Origin: Methanobrevibacter sp.
Lineage (GTDB): Archaea > Methanobacteriota > Methanobacteria > Methanobacteriales > Methanobacteriaceae
Length of the DNA stretch: 45,844 bases
Assembly: GCA_017646885.1 (NCBI GenBank)
Contig: JAGCLR010000374.1
Coordinates: 1 to 45,844 of the forward strand
Reading direction: 5' to 3'
In this document: positions 9,389 to 17,500 of the stretch, in pieces
Position numbering within the stretch: the stretch's first letter is position 1
Layout of the letters: every line of letters starts with the position of its first letter
Made by a program: the position numbers and the translations under genes
The notes under the pieces: generated by a model
Seen by the model: the letters and a program-made list of their open reading frames with translations, nothing else
Told to the model about the DNA's origin: nothing
The model's database searches: none

Positions 9389-10436
9389 TTATTTCCTTTT
9401 AAAACTATCTAAATAAGTTCTACCATATTTATTTTTGACATAATTTTCATAGATTTTTGTATCTGTGAGAATTTTTACATTATTCTTAATCATACACTGA
9501 TGTTTTGCTTCATATTTAGCATCTTGTGTTCTATCAAATGGATTTATCATAGTTTCGTTTATATCATAATTTTTAAAGAACTGTAATCCTTTGATTTCAA
9601 TATATTCATTTTCTACTTTAAAATCTGGTATGTAATAATAAAGTTTATTTTCATACAAATACTCAAATTTAACATTTGGCTGAAATTCAAAATCTATATT
9701 ATTATCTTTTAACCAAATATAGTAAGCCATTTCAGGTTTTGAATCAAAATTTATATTTTCATACTTATATTTTGTGGCTTGTTTTCGCCTAACTAATGGA
9801 TTTTGTGATGAATTTTCTACACCAAATTTCTCTTTATAATTTATTTTAAATTTTTCTAATACATTTTTACTTGCAAAACCCATACCACCATTATTTTGTA
9901 TATAGGTTTCTTTTAATTTATCAACAATAACTGTAGAACACATTGGCGAAACACCACCATATCTTTTTATATTAGTTTGTTGAACATTTTGTTTCAAATT
10001 AGATGTTAAAGTAGTAGTTCCACCATATCGTTCAAACATCGTTTGTTGTGCTTGTTCTTTATTATTGTAGTTCTTATCTCCATACAATTTAAGACAAGTT
10101 TCTTGTCTTTTTAATTTAGAAATTTCTCTTTGTTCAGCAGTTTTATTTCTATGTGCCAATGAAATTTTAGCATTTATATCTTCCTGGTGAAGTTTTCTGC
10201 TTTCTTGAACTTTTGCCGAAATTTCGTTTTGTATTTCTACTGGTCTATTTGCTATTGTATTTGATACAGAACAACTGTGGCACAAATTATTAAAATTCTT
10301 ATAACAACGAGAACCGCTTATTTACTACAATGCCACAATTTCTACAAGTATAAGTAACAAAATCTTTTCTTTTTAATTTATTTTTAATTACTGTATATTC
10401 TTCTATACAGTTAATGTTATTAACATCATATACCAT
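9389..10436 (-). CDS. Putative homing-type PD-(D/E)xK endonuclease, +1 frameshifted
   Basis: The gene is read in two frames. Codons 1-40 (ATG at 10436, ribosome site GGAG) give TYTCRNCGIVVNK and, without a shift, stop five codons later at 10299. Skipping one base at 10316 continues as GSRCYKNFNNLCHSC and runs to 9389, about 348 residues in total. The join rebuilds a four-cysteine zinc site (Cys31, Cys34, Cys52, Cys55). Tandem K..RYGG-type units follow (ERYGGT, KRYGGV), a DNA-contact repeat seen in phage homing nucleases. A nuclease core comes last: SKPEMAYYIW (Glu235), YIPDF (Asp271) and YIEIKG (Glu280, Lys282). Its place between nrdD and nrdG suits a free-standing mobile endonuclease. Recoding, a decayed gene or an assembly error are the alternatives. 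Confidence 0.75.
10313..10319 (-). other. Putative +1 frameshift site AAG-C-GGT
   Basis: Minus strand reads AAG CGG TTC in the zero frame. Skipping the C at 10316 gives AAG GGT TCT CGT TGT and joins the two halves of a zinc site. The zero frame reaches TAA five codons after the CGG. This is one of three such CGG sites in the window. Confidence 0.6.
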
Positions 10437-10457
10437 ATTCAATCTCCATTTATTTAA

Positions 10458-10477
10458 AGACCAATTCCCGTTGGTCT
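10458..10477 (-). other. Leader hairpin with CGGGAA loop
   Basis: Perfect 7-bp stem AGACCAA / TTGGTCT with loop CGGGAA (minus strand), lying between the late promoter and the nuclease start. Its loop is the exact complement of the loop of the hairpin at 10498-10521. Confidence 0.6.
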
Positions 10478-10481
10478 AATG

Positions 10482-10489
10482 TATTTATA
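10482..10489 (-). promoter_or_regulatory. T4-type late promoter (TATAAATA)
   Basis: Exact TATAAATA immediately after the nrdD terminator T-run. It would drive the nuclease gene and nrdG with a leader of about 40 bases containing a hairpin. Confidence 0.75.
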
Positions 10490-10497
10490 AAAAGTTA

Positions 10498-10521
10498 GGT
10501 GGTCTGCGGGAACAGACCACC
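10498..10521 (-). terminator. Terminator after nrdD
   Basis: 9-bp perfect stem GGTGGTCTG / CAGACCACC, loop TTCCCG, followed on the minus strand by TAACTTTTT. Its T-run leads into the next promoter. Confidence 0.7.
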
Positions 10522-10555
10522 AATCGCGGATTGAAACACGACTGTCCTTTATCTA

Positions 10556-12707
10556 TTATAAGTGATATACACGGTCATGAATGTCACCCATTCTACCTTG
10601 ACTCATCGCATTCGCATTCCCAAGGTAGCCACAGATTCTACGTACAACATTCATTCGGTTTATATCTTCATTACCACAGTTAGTGCAGTGCCAGATAAAT
10701 TTGTTGTCTTCATTACGAATCATCTCAATTTTACCGACACCACCACAGCAGTGACACCAATCAAGTTGTCCGGTTAATTTCACAGTACATAATGTTGTCA
10801 TAAATGTACTTGATTACTGACAAGATAGCATCAACATTGTTTTCCATATTTGGAGTTTCAATGTAAGAAATAGCACCACCTGGAGAGAGTTTCTGTAATT
10901 CTGCTTCAATGTCAATCTTCTTGAAAGCATCAATTTGTTCAAAGACTGGAACGTGGTAAGAATTAGTGATATAGTTTCTGTCTGTGATACCAGGAATAGT
11001 ACCGAATCTACGCTGGAGACACTTAGCGAACTTTTCTGTTGTGTTTTCAATAGGTGTTCCATAAACAGAATAGTCAATCTTTTCTACAGTCTTCCAATCG
11101 CGGCACTTGTCATTCAACTTCTGCATAATCTTCTTGCCGAGTTCCATACCTTCATCGTCGGTAATGGACTTGTCAATCAAAACCTTAACGGTTTCATAAA
11201 GACCAGCATAACCCAATGAAATAGTTGAATAGCCATTGTAAAGAAGTTTATCAATGGTTTCACCCTTCTTCAAACGAGCGAAAGCACCATTCTGCCAAAG
11301 GATAGGGGCTACGTCGGACTTAACACCACGCAAGTGTTCGTGACGAAGTCTCAATGCTCTATGGCACAATTCCAAACGCTGTTCCAAAATCCACCAGAAC
11401 TTTTCCAAATCACCCTTAGCTGATAAAGCAACATCTGGCAAGTTAATGGTTACAACACCCTGGTTAAATCTACCATAATACTTTGGTTTCTTTGTCTTTG
11501 GGTCACGATATGGAGTCAAGAATGAACGGCAACCCATACAAGGATAGCAATCGCCTTCTTCACCCTTCTTACTGACCTTAAGTTTCTTCATAACCTTTTC
11601 GGAAATGTAGTCAGGAACCATTCTCTTTGTTGTACATTCAGCTGCGAGTTTAGTCAAGTAATAATACTTGTCTCCTTCGTGAATGTTATCTTCTTCAAGT
11701 ACATACAAGAGTTTTGGGAATGGGTTAGCATAGTACTGACCATTTTCGTTCTTAACACCTTTGATTCTCTGCTTGAGGATTTCTTCAATTACCAAAGCAA
11801 GATTTTCTTTTTCTTCTTCATTTTCTGCTTCATTCAAATACAAGCAAACAGAAACGAAAGGAGTTTGACCGTTAGTGGTCTGTAATGTGAGGATTTGATA
11901 CTGGAGAGTTTGAACACCATCACGAATGTCCTTCTTAACCAAGTCTTCAATTTGGGCTTCATTCAATGTTGGGTATTCTTTCTTGAAGTATTCTCTTGCT
12001 ACATTGATGAACTTAGACAAATGAGATGCTGTGATAGTTTGTCCACCATACTGAGAACTTGCAACCTGTGCTACAATTTGAGAAGCGATGTTGCAAGCAT
12101 TTCTAAATGTGTGTGGTTTGTCAATTTGGGTACCGGAAATGATAGTACCATTTTGAAGCATATCATCCAAGTTAATCAAGCAGCAGTTGTGGATTGGCAT
12201 AGCGAAGTAGTCCATATCGTGAAAATGGATAATACCTTCTTTGTGAGCATCATAAATGTCGCTTGGAATTAAATAACGCTGGGATATATCCTTAGAAACT
12301 TCGCCAGCCATATAATCACGCATTGTGCTTACAATGTTAGGGTTCTTATTAGCATTTTCCTGTTGGATGTCTTCGTTTTCACCATTCAACAATGACAATA
12401 CTCGGTCATCAATAGTGTTCTTTCTTTCTTCAAGTGCCTTTTGATAACGGAATGTGATATATTCAGTAGCAACTTCATATTTACCAGCTTTCATAATTGC
12501 GGTTTCAACCATCTTTTGGATGTCCTTATATCCAATAGCAACTGGTGAAACCTTACAAGTATCTTCAATGGACTTGGCTATATCTTTGATTTCCTGAACA
12601 GTTAGTCTTTCGTCAATTCTAACTTTTTCATTCGCTCTTGATATAGCCTCTACGATGTTCTGTCGGTTGAAAGTAACTTCCGAACCATTACGCTTTCTTA
12701 TTTTCAT
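10556..12707 (-). CDS. nrdD: Anaerobic ribonucleoside-triphosphate reductase NrdD, +1 frameshifted
   Basis: Class III ribonucleotide reductase, which converts NTPs to dNTPs using a glycyl radical. The N terminus is an ATP cone (MKIRKRNGSEVTFNRQNIVE), then the catalytic barrel (HFHDMDYF, HNCCLINL, GGQTITASH). The zero frame stops at TGA (10761) after YCEINRTT, before the essential C-terminal module. A +1 shift at the CGG codon (10772) joins residue 645 to GQLDWCHCC and HCTNCGNED, the zinc cysteines, and then RRICGYLGN with the radical glycine at about residue 693. The recoded length is about 716, normal for the family. Without the shift the enzyme would have no radical site. AGAGGT ribosome site. 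Confidence 0.93.
10769..10775 (-). other. Putative +1 frameshift site AAC-C-GGA in nrdD
   Basis: Minus strand reads AAC CGG ACA ACT TGA in the zero frame. Skipping the C at 10772 gives AAC GGA CAA CTT GAT TGG TGT and enters the zinc-ribbon and glycyl-radical module. A shift at the ACT TGA just downstream would also restore the frame, so the exact slip point is not fixed by the protein alone. Confidence 0.65.
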
Positions 12708-12775
12708 ATAACCTCTTTTTATAACCTACTTAATAAACTCAAATCAAATTTATGTTTTTCTCTAAATGGGTTTTA

Positions 12776-12783
12776 TATTTATA
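12776..12783 (-). promoter_or_regulatory. T4-type late promoter (TATAAATA)
   Basis: Exact octamer 68 bases before the nrdD ATG, directly downstream of the preceding terminator. The leader in between has no other gene. Confidence 0.65.
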
Positions 12784-12801
12784 ATTTTACCAAATATAGA
12801 A

Positions 12802-12827
12802 AAAGGACCCACTTGCGAGGGTCCTTT
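12802..12827 (-). terminator. Terminator after the Arg/Asp-rich gene
   Basis: 9-bp stem AAAGGACCC / GGGTCCTTT with an 8-base loop, followed on the minus strand by TTCTATATT. Confidence 0.8.
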
Positions 12828-12855
12828 CAATTTTTTATTAGTTTGTTTGAACTTA

Positions 12856-13791
12856 TTATTCGTCTTCGCCGAAGAAGCGTGCAGCACGGTCCATAAAATC
12901 GTCTGCGTATGTTGGCTTCTTTGGTGGTTCAGCAGGAGTTTCTGTTGGAGCTGCAGCTGGAGCTGGTTCCTGTGTCTGGGTAGCTGTAGTATCTACATTA
13001 CCCTTAATCTCCGTGTCTGGCGCAGTACGTGTGCGAATACCATCATTAACGGTTGGGTTTGCCTTTGGGCGAACCAATGGTCTCTGGGCACGTCCTGGAA
13101 CGGTACGGGCAGGTCTATCGTTACCACCATCTACTGTGGCATCAACAGGGCGACGGGTTGGTCTGCGTGGAGCATCGTCATCGTCATCGGCTCTACGAAC
13201 TTCAAAGCCATTGTCACGGGCTACTTGTTTTGCCTGGTCAAGCTTTGACATCTTACGAATAGTAAATCCATTTTCTTCTGCTGTACGAATAGCAGCACCC
13301 AACTTTTCGTCATCGTTCATTTCTCTACGAGGAGCTGGACGAGCAGTGCGGCGTGGTTCATAATCGTAATCTTCTTCTTCACGATAAGAACGGGTTGGAC
13401 GCTGAGCTGGACGACGTGGTTCGTCATCATAGTCATCTTCAACCGGACGAGAAGGACGAACCTGACGAGTTTGACGCTGTGGTTCATTGTCATAATCATC
13501 TTCAACCTTACGGGAAGGACGAGCTGTTCTTCTTGGCTCATAATCTTCTTCGTCATATTCACGCTGGCGGAGTGGCTTAAAGCGACGTGGTTGTTCGTCT
13601 TCTTCTACAGCATCACGGAATCGTGGTGCCTGACGAGTTGGACGATAATCTTCGTTGCCTTCTTTTTCCACTTCTCTACGGGTACGGAAACGGTTCAAGT
13701 CTCTTTCATCTCTATCTCTAGGTGGAAGTACTGTAAAACCATTTCTTTCAACTGTTCTACGAGCAGTTCTTAATGTATCTCTATCTATCAT
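12856..13791 (-). CDS. Arg/Asp-rich repetitive protein, probable head-core component
   Basis: 311 residues, largely disordered and extremely charged, with repeated units such as RRTARPSRKVEDDYDNEP and RRPAQRPTRSYREEED. Three copies of an A..T...NGF.V motif occur: the N terminus (RRTVERNGFTVLPP), AIRTAEENGFTIRK and AKQVARDNGFEVRR. The same motif forms the N terminus of several other proteins here. The C-terminal quarter is Pro/Thr/Ala-rich, ending FMDRAARFFGEDE. The gene follows the prohead protease block, so an internal head or scaffold role is inferred; the charge pattern would also suit DNA packing. No catalytic domain is visible. GAGGTG ribosome site; a terminator follows. Confidence 0.75.
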   Translation of the reverse strand: MIDRDTLRTARRTVERNGFTVLPPRDRDERDLNRFRTRREVEKEGNEDYRPTRQAPRFRDAVEEDEQPRRFKPLRQREYDEEDYEPRRTARPSRKVEDDYDNEPQRQTRQVRPSRPVEDDYDDEPRRPAQRPTRSYREEEDYDYEPRRTARPAPRREMNDDEKLGAAIRTAEENGFTIRKMSKLDQAKQVARDNGFEVRRADDDDDAPRRPTRRPVDATVDGGNDRPARTVPGRAQRPLVRPKANPTVNDGIRTRTAPDTEIKGNVDTTATQTQEPAPAAAPTETPAEPPKKPTYADDFMDRAARFFGEDE

Positions 13792-13913
13792 ATTATTTCA
13801 CCTCACAAATTTGTTTTTGGTATGTTAAATTTAGAATAATAGTTTATGTATAATAAACATTTTTAAAAATTTTGAACTTAGTTATTGTGTCTGTCTAATT
13901 AGATTATGTATAA

Positions 13914-14960
13914 TTAATCGTTAGACCAAGTTCCTCTAGGACCGCGCCAACCTGGGTCCTGCATGTGTCTGTGTTCTTCACTATTAAGATATGCTTGGCG
14001 ACGTTTTTCTTCTGCGTCAGCATTCTGTTTTCTTACAGAAGCTTTTACTGTTTCAATAAATTCATTCTTATAGTCATTAGGAACTTTAGCAACCATAATA
14101 GAACGTGTAGAACGAACAGCATCTTCAGGACTCATTTTGTCAAGTCTAGCCATAAATGATTTCAAATCTCTAGTACCCCAAGCTGCCATACCACCCTGTG
14201 GCATAGATTGAGCTGCATAGAAAGCAGCAATATAAGTAGCGGCACTATAAAGTAATTGTTCGTTATCTACTGTAGCATTTCCGTTTTCGTCAATTACTCC
14301 AGCTCTTTTAAGAATAACATCACTTAGATTTATGAAAGAAACTGTACCTCTATCGTCCTGAATGAAAGCTTCATTCTTTCTATTTTCTGTAATAGAGAAA
14401 GCATTACTTTCACGAGGTTTTATTGCTTGTGGGTAATTTGTTCTAGCATAGTTTACTACACTTTCGGCAACATTAAACCAAGAAGGTTCGCCATTGTCAT
14501 ATTCCTGCTTAATGAAGTCTTTAATATAAGTTCCTAATTCTTTAATCTTGTCAGTTTCAATTCGTTTGTCAAGATACTTAAAGACATATTCTTTCCATTG
14601 AGTATAAGATTCACCGTCAGACATTCCATCGTCAGTACTTTCATTCATATCTTCGTCAAAACTATCCTGTGGATAATCGGCAAAAGCTTGTAATTGTTCA
14701 GGAGTGTATTCTTCATCTTCTTCTTCAACATTTGTCTTATCAAAGAAATCATCAAATTTTTCACAGATTGTATTAGCAGTATCTTCAATGGAAGTATTAT
14801 CATTAAAACCTTGTTCTATTTCGTCCTGGAAATAAAGGTCAATGTTTTTATATTTGGAACTTTTTGCCAAACAAGTATGATAAACTTCTTCCTGATACTG
14901 CATTAAAGAATAACCAGATTCTTTAAGGTATTGTTTGAATGTTGTGTTTTCGTTTATCAT
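13914..14960 (-). CDS. Probable head-core protein with tag-like N terminus
   Basis: 348 residues, acidic in the first half (NVEEEDEEYTPEQ), more ordered and helical in the second. The N terminus FKQYLKESGYSLMQYQEE is a diverged version of the peptide shared by neighbours. The C terminus is GPRGTWSND, similar to GNWSGD at the end of the 38691-39791 protein. The ATG overlaps the preceding stop (TAATG), and a GGGAG ribosome site lies in the upstream gene, so the two are translationally coupled. The prohead protease lies two genes upstream. In T4 the protease is followed by scaffold and capsid genes, so a scaffold or internal protein is plausible, but no homology is recognised. Confidence 0.7.
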   Translation of the reverse strand: MINENTTFKQYLKESGYSLMQYQEEVYHTCLAKSSKYKNIDLYFQDEIEQGFNDNTSIEDTANTICEKFDDFFDKTNVEEEDEEYTPEQLQAFADYPQDSFDEDMNESTDDGMSDGESYTQWKEYVFKYLDKRIETDKIKELGTYIKDFIKQEYDNGEPSWFNVAESVVNYARTNYPQAIKPRESNAFSITENRKNEAFIQDDRGTVSFINLSDVILKRAGVIDENGNATVDNEQLLYSAATYIAAFYAAQSMPQGGMAAWGTRDLKSFMARLDKMSPEDAVRSTRSIMVAKVPNDYKNEFIETVKASVRKQNADAEEKRRQAYLNSEEHRHMQDPGWRGPRGTWSND

Positions 14961-15592
14961 TAGTCTAATCTCCCATCTACATAAGCTTTACCTATGTTAA
15001 TGCCGATAGATTCAGCAAAATCAAGGGCAGCTTGTTTAATTGTGTATTGAACATCCAAATCCTGTGAGAGTACAGCACCCATTTCTTTTTCTTTGAACTT
15101 TCTAATGTATTCTTGACAATACTTATCCCAGTATTTGTCACGATAGATGTCAAGGTATCTGTCTGTTACTTCACCGAGTTTCTTATTACGCTTGTCATAC
15201 TTTATCCAAGCGAAACCACAACCGCCACCGAAGAATTTGTATCTCTTGCGACCAGGAATTAAATTACCTTCCAAATCGGCATCACCAACAACAGACTGGT
15301 TATCAAAAGCAGATTCCATTTTCTTATCAAGCTTTGGTTTTAAGACTGTTTCAATGTGTTCACAAATTTTGTCATCCAAAGATTTGCCAGAAGATTTAGC
15401 AGGTCTTTCACTAGAACCCTTCTTAATAAGTTCACTAGCTTCACCCTTTGTCAAGCCCTGATTACGGAAGTCTTTCTTGTAGATACAGAACAATGCCCAC
15501 AACTGGCGGCTAGATGCTGGTTCGTCTGCGTCTTCTTTGAGAACACGATAACCATTATTTTCCAAAATTTCTTTAGCTTCTTTCAATAACAT
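14960..15592 (-). CDS. Tagged unknown protein next to prohead protease
   Basis: 210 residues beginning MLLKEAKEILENNGYRVLKE, the clearest example of the N-terminal peptide found on several proteins in this window. VLKE would fit the hydrophobic-x-Glu cut sites of T4-type prohead proteases. The body is Lys/Glu/Arg-rich with a Gly-Gly segment (FFGGGCGFAWIKYDKRNKK). A GGAG ribosome site precedes the ATG. It lies between the protease gene and the 348-residue gene, overlapping the latter by one base. A prohead-core or packaged role is inferred from tag and context. Confidence 0.7.
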   Translation of the reverse strand: MLLKEAKEILENNGYRVLKEDADEPASSRQLWALFCIYKKDFRNQGLTKGEASELIKKGSSERPAKSSGKSLDDKICEHIETVLKPKLDKKMESAFDNQSVVGDADLEGNLIPGRKRYKFFGGGCGFAWIKYDKRNKKLGEVTDRYLDIYRDKYWDKYCQEYIRKFKEKEMGAVLSQDLDVQYTIKQAALDFAESIGINIGKAYVDGRLD

Positions 15593-15604
15593 ACAAACTC
15601 CAAA

Positions 15605-16345
15605 TTAGAGGGTCTTGAACCATTCGGCAAAGGCTTTCTTGATTTCTCTTGAACCTTTGCGGTCAATCTTCTTGTTAAATTCTTCGGTAGCACGAACAAT
15701 TTGTTCAGCTTTCTGTGGAGAAGTAACCTGAATACCATTTACCATTTGGTCAGCATTGTTTTCGGCTTCTCTCTCAACATACAAGCCCAAAGATTCGTTC
15801 AATACCCATTCGGTAGTTCTTTGTACAGATTCGTACATAGCATCGCAATATGCGACCTGAGCAGAAGGCATATAAACTGCGTCAATAGTAACCATGTGAT
15901 AGTCATCGGCTACAATGTTACCTTCAAGAAGGTTACCGGTACCACGGGAAGAAACACCCATCTTACAACCACCTTCAAGCAATGCCTGGAGTTCTTTACC
16001 ATTACGGGTATCAAGAACAAGAGCCTTACCCAAAGCCAAATTCTTATCCATAGCAAGTTCTGTAATACGAATTGCAGATGCTTTAGATTTGATTTCAGCA
16101 TAATCAGGGTGGTCTAATTCACCAAGAGCTTCGTGGGATTCAATCAACTGGTTGAAAAGTTTTACTTCTCTCTCAATGATTTTTTGTGGATAAATTCTAC
16201 CATTACGGTTTCTATCTTCTGCTTGTAAGAATGGACCTGAAATATACATGTGCTGTTTCTTCATTGTACCAACACTTTCTTCAAGTACATTACAGTCTAC
16301 GGGAGCAGAACATTGTTCGTTAAATAATTTCTTAAAATCTGCCAT
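15605..16345 (-). CDS. 21: Prohead core protease (T4 gp21 family)
   Basis: 246 residues. Matures the prohead by cutting scaffold, capsid and internal proteins. Family marks are NRNGRIYPQKII (residues 47-57), the catalytic-His segment GELDHPDY (His79) and the catalytic-Ser segment GVSSRGTG (Ser132/133). The C-terminal third is charged and helical (EEFNKKIDRKGSREIKK), as in proteases with a self-cleaved tail. The length is close to T4 gp21 (about 212). A late promoter and GAGGT ribosome site precede the ATG. The genes behind it carry the N-terminal peptide that may be its substrate signal. Confidence 0.9.
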   Translation of the reverse strand: MADFKKLFNEQCSAPVDCNVLEESVGTMKKQHMYISGPFLQAEDRNRNGRIYPQKIIEREVKLFNQLIESHEALGELDHPDYAEIKSKASAIRITELAMDKNLALGKALVLDTRNGKELQALLEGGCKMGVSSRGTGNLLEGNIVADDYHMVTIDAVYMPSAQVAYCDAMYESVQRTTEWVLNESLGLYVEREAENNADQMVNGIQVTSPQKAEQIVRATEEFNKKIDRKGSREIKKAFAEWFKTL

Positions 16346-16370
16346 ATTAAACCTCGTTTTATTTTATATA

Positions 16371-16562
16371 CTATTTATAACTTTTGTGTTCTTTTTCCCA
16401 GCGTTCACGGAACTCAGCAGCGTGTTTCTCAATCCAATCTTTTACGGCTTCTTCACCCAAATCTCGGTTTGCTTTTTCACTTTCTAACCATTTGTGAATT
16501 TCAATCTCTTTTATTTGGTCAGCCATATATTGTTTTAACTTTTCGTATTCTTCGTCTGACAT
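16371..16562 (-). CDS. Small conserved-looking protein, unknown
   Basis: 63 residues, MSDEEYEKLKQYMADQIKEI at the start, then a helical segment around KWLESEKANRDLGEEAVKDW. Fully helical and charged, no membrane span. A strong AGGAGG ribosome site lies five bases before the ATG. It stops with TAG, and the following late promoter overlaps that stop. It lies between gp4 and the prohead protease. The role is unknown. Confidence 0.75.
   Translation of the reverse strand: MSDEEYEKLKQYMADQIKEIEIHKWLESEKANRDLGEEAVKDWIEKHAAEFRERWEKEHKSYK
16372..16379 (-). promoter_or_regulatory. T4-type late promoter (TATAAATA)
   Basis: Exact octamer overlapping the stop codon of the 63-residue gene. It drives the prohead protease with a leader of about 25 bases. 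Confidence 0.8.
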
Positions 16563-16585
16563 AAAATCCTCCTGTTGCCCATATT

Positions 16586-17113
16586 TTATTTATTTGTCAG
16601 ACCTAACTCCTCTTCTGTAACTACTTTAAAATGGTAATCGTTCTTCCTGCACCATTCCTTAGCCATATCCCACTTTTCTTTGTTTTTCTTAAGGACATTA
16701 CAATACTCTTGCCATCTTTCTATTCGTTTTTGGTTCAATTTGCCCTTATTTGTTGGTTGAAGTTTTGGGAACATAATTTGCCCACATTCGTTTAATTGTG
16801 GAACTTGGGATTTTGGCTTAACTTCAATTAGCCATTTCTCAATCTTCCCCTGCTTGTTCTTACAAGTGAACATAAAGTCTGTAATGTATTTGTGGGTCTT
16901 TCCATCAATTTGGGAATAATAAGGAATTTCTACAATTTCCGACCCCCATTCCAAAATGTTATTATTAAGGTCTAACCAATTAGCCATAATCTTTTCATAA
17001 CTGGAACGGAATGTAACAGGGTGTCCTTCTACTTTGCCATTGTAATTTAGACATTTCTCAGGATGTTTTGGCATAAAGTCACCCTTCAAATAGTTATTAC
17101 TAAACATTGACAT
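16586..17113 (-). CDS. 4: Head-completion nuclease (T4 gp4 family)
   Basis: 175 residues. T4 gp4 closes the filled head and has a PD-(D/E)xK nuclease fold of the TnsA type. Visible motifs are TFRSSYEKIMANWLD (Glu40), EIVEIPYYSQIDGKTHKY, ITDF (Asp79) and WLIEVKPKSQ (Glu97, Lys99), the complete nuclease signature. The C-terminal 60 residues are Lys-rich and helical. The ATG at 17113 overlaps the upstream stop (TAATG) after an AAGG site. An internal ATG at 17074 (MPKHPEKC) also has a good AAGG site and may be the true start. It is followed closely by the 63-residue gene. Confidence 0.88.
   Translation of the reverse strand: MSMFSNNYLKGDFMPKHPEKCLNYNGKVEGHPVTFRSSYEKIMANWLDLNNNILEWGSEIVEIPYYSQIDGKTHKYITDFMFTCKNKQGKIEKWLIEVKPKSQVPQLNECGQIMFPKLQPTNKGKLNQKRIERWQEYCNVLKKNKEKWDMAKEWCRKNDYHFKVVTEEELGLTNK
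16587..16594 (-). promoter_or_regulatory. Possible late promoter (AATAAATA)
   Basis: One mismatch to TATAAATA, overlapping the gp4 stop and 25 bases before the 63-residue gene. It could simply be the Asn-Lys-stop codons, so it is weak. Confidence 0.35.
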
Positions 17114-17433
17114 TAGAATTTACCTTCTTCAATCTCTTTAATTGTTTTTGTAATTTCGCCACAGGCCTTATACATCCATTTATCTTGACAATACTGGAAG
17201 AATATGTTGTATGTTTGCTGTGGAATTTCTTTACAATTCAAACAAATTTCAAGAACTTTATTTGGAACCTTTGCGAGCTTAAAATAACTCAAAAGAAGGA
17301 CAAAAACCTTCATATAATCATCGTCAAACAGATTTTCATAAATTGCGAGGTCAACTGTGGCTTCGTCCTTGAAAACCAATATGACAGATTCATAAAGTTC
17401 TTTTGTATGTAATTTTATCTCATTTTTTGTCAT
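17113..17433 (-). CDS. Unknown 106-residue protein, leaderless late gene
   Basis: MTKNEIKLHTKELYESVILV at the start; helical, with four scattered cysteines (LEICLNCKEIP, FQYCQDK, KACGE). There is no ribosome site. An exact TATAAATA ends four bases before the ATG, so its mRNA would begin at the start codon. The stop overlaps the gp4 start (TAATG), which suggests the two proteins are made together in late infection. No family is recognised. Confidence 0.7.
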   Translation of the reverse strand: MTKNEIKLHTKELYESVILVFKDEATVDLAIYENLFDDDYMKVFVLLLSYFKLAKVPNKVLEICLNCKEIPQQTYNIFFQYCQDKWMYKACGEITKTIKEIEEGKF

Positions 17434-17437
17434 AATC

Positions 17438-17445
17438 TATTTATA
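17438..17445 (-). promoter_or_regulatory. T4-type late promoter (TATAAATA), leaderless spacing
   Basis: TATAAATA, then GATT, then ATG. The sheath-gene terminator lies directly upstream. Confidence 0.8.
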
Positions 17446-17448
17446 GAG

Positions 17449-17476
17449 AAAAGGACCGATTTTACTCGGTCCTTTT
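17449..17476 (-). terminator. Terminator after tail sheath gene
   Basis: 11-bp stem AAAAGGACCGA / TCGGTCCTTTT, 6-base loop, with the T-run on the minus strand running into the next late promoter. Confidence 0.85.
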
Positions 17477-17500
17477 GTTAATTTGTTATTGAATTTTGTG

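Noticed and set aside
10299..10436. A separate 45-residue protein upstream of the nuclease
   Set aside because: It holds only half of a zinc site, and the missing half follows in the +1 frame with correct spacing, so it is better explained as the 5' part of the nuclease gene.
10298..10560. tRNA or other structured RNA in the nrdD-nuclease gap
   Set aside because: No T-arm consensus or cloverleaf is visible; only the two simple hairpins and the promoter.
10761..10772. prfB-like frameshift at the TGA in nrdD
   Set aside because: The site lacks the CTT-TGA-C context and the internal ribosome-site stimulator of prfB, and the other two frameshift loci have CGG but no TGA at the slip point. Not fully excluded.
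1533..16373. Stop-codon reassignment (TAG or TGA read as sense)
   Set aside because: TAG ends the genes at 1533, 4443 and 16371, and TGA ends those at 34009, 31625 and 42112, each at a sensible boundary, so both still work as stops.
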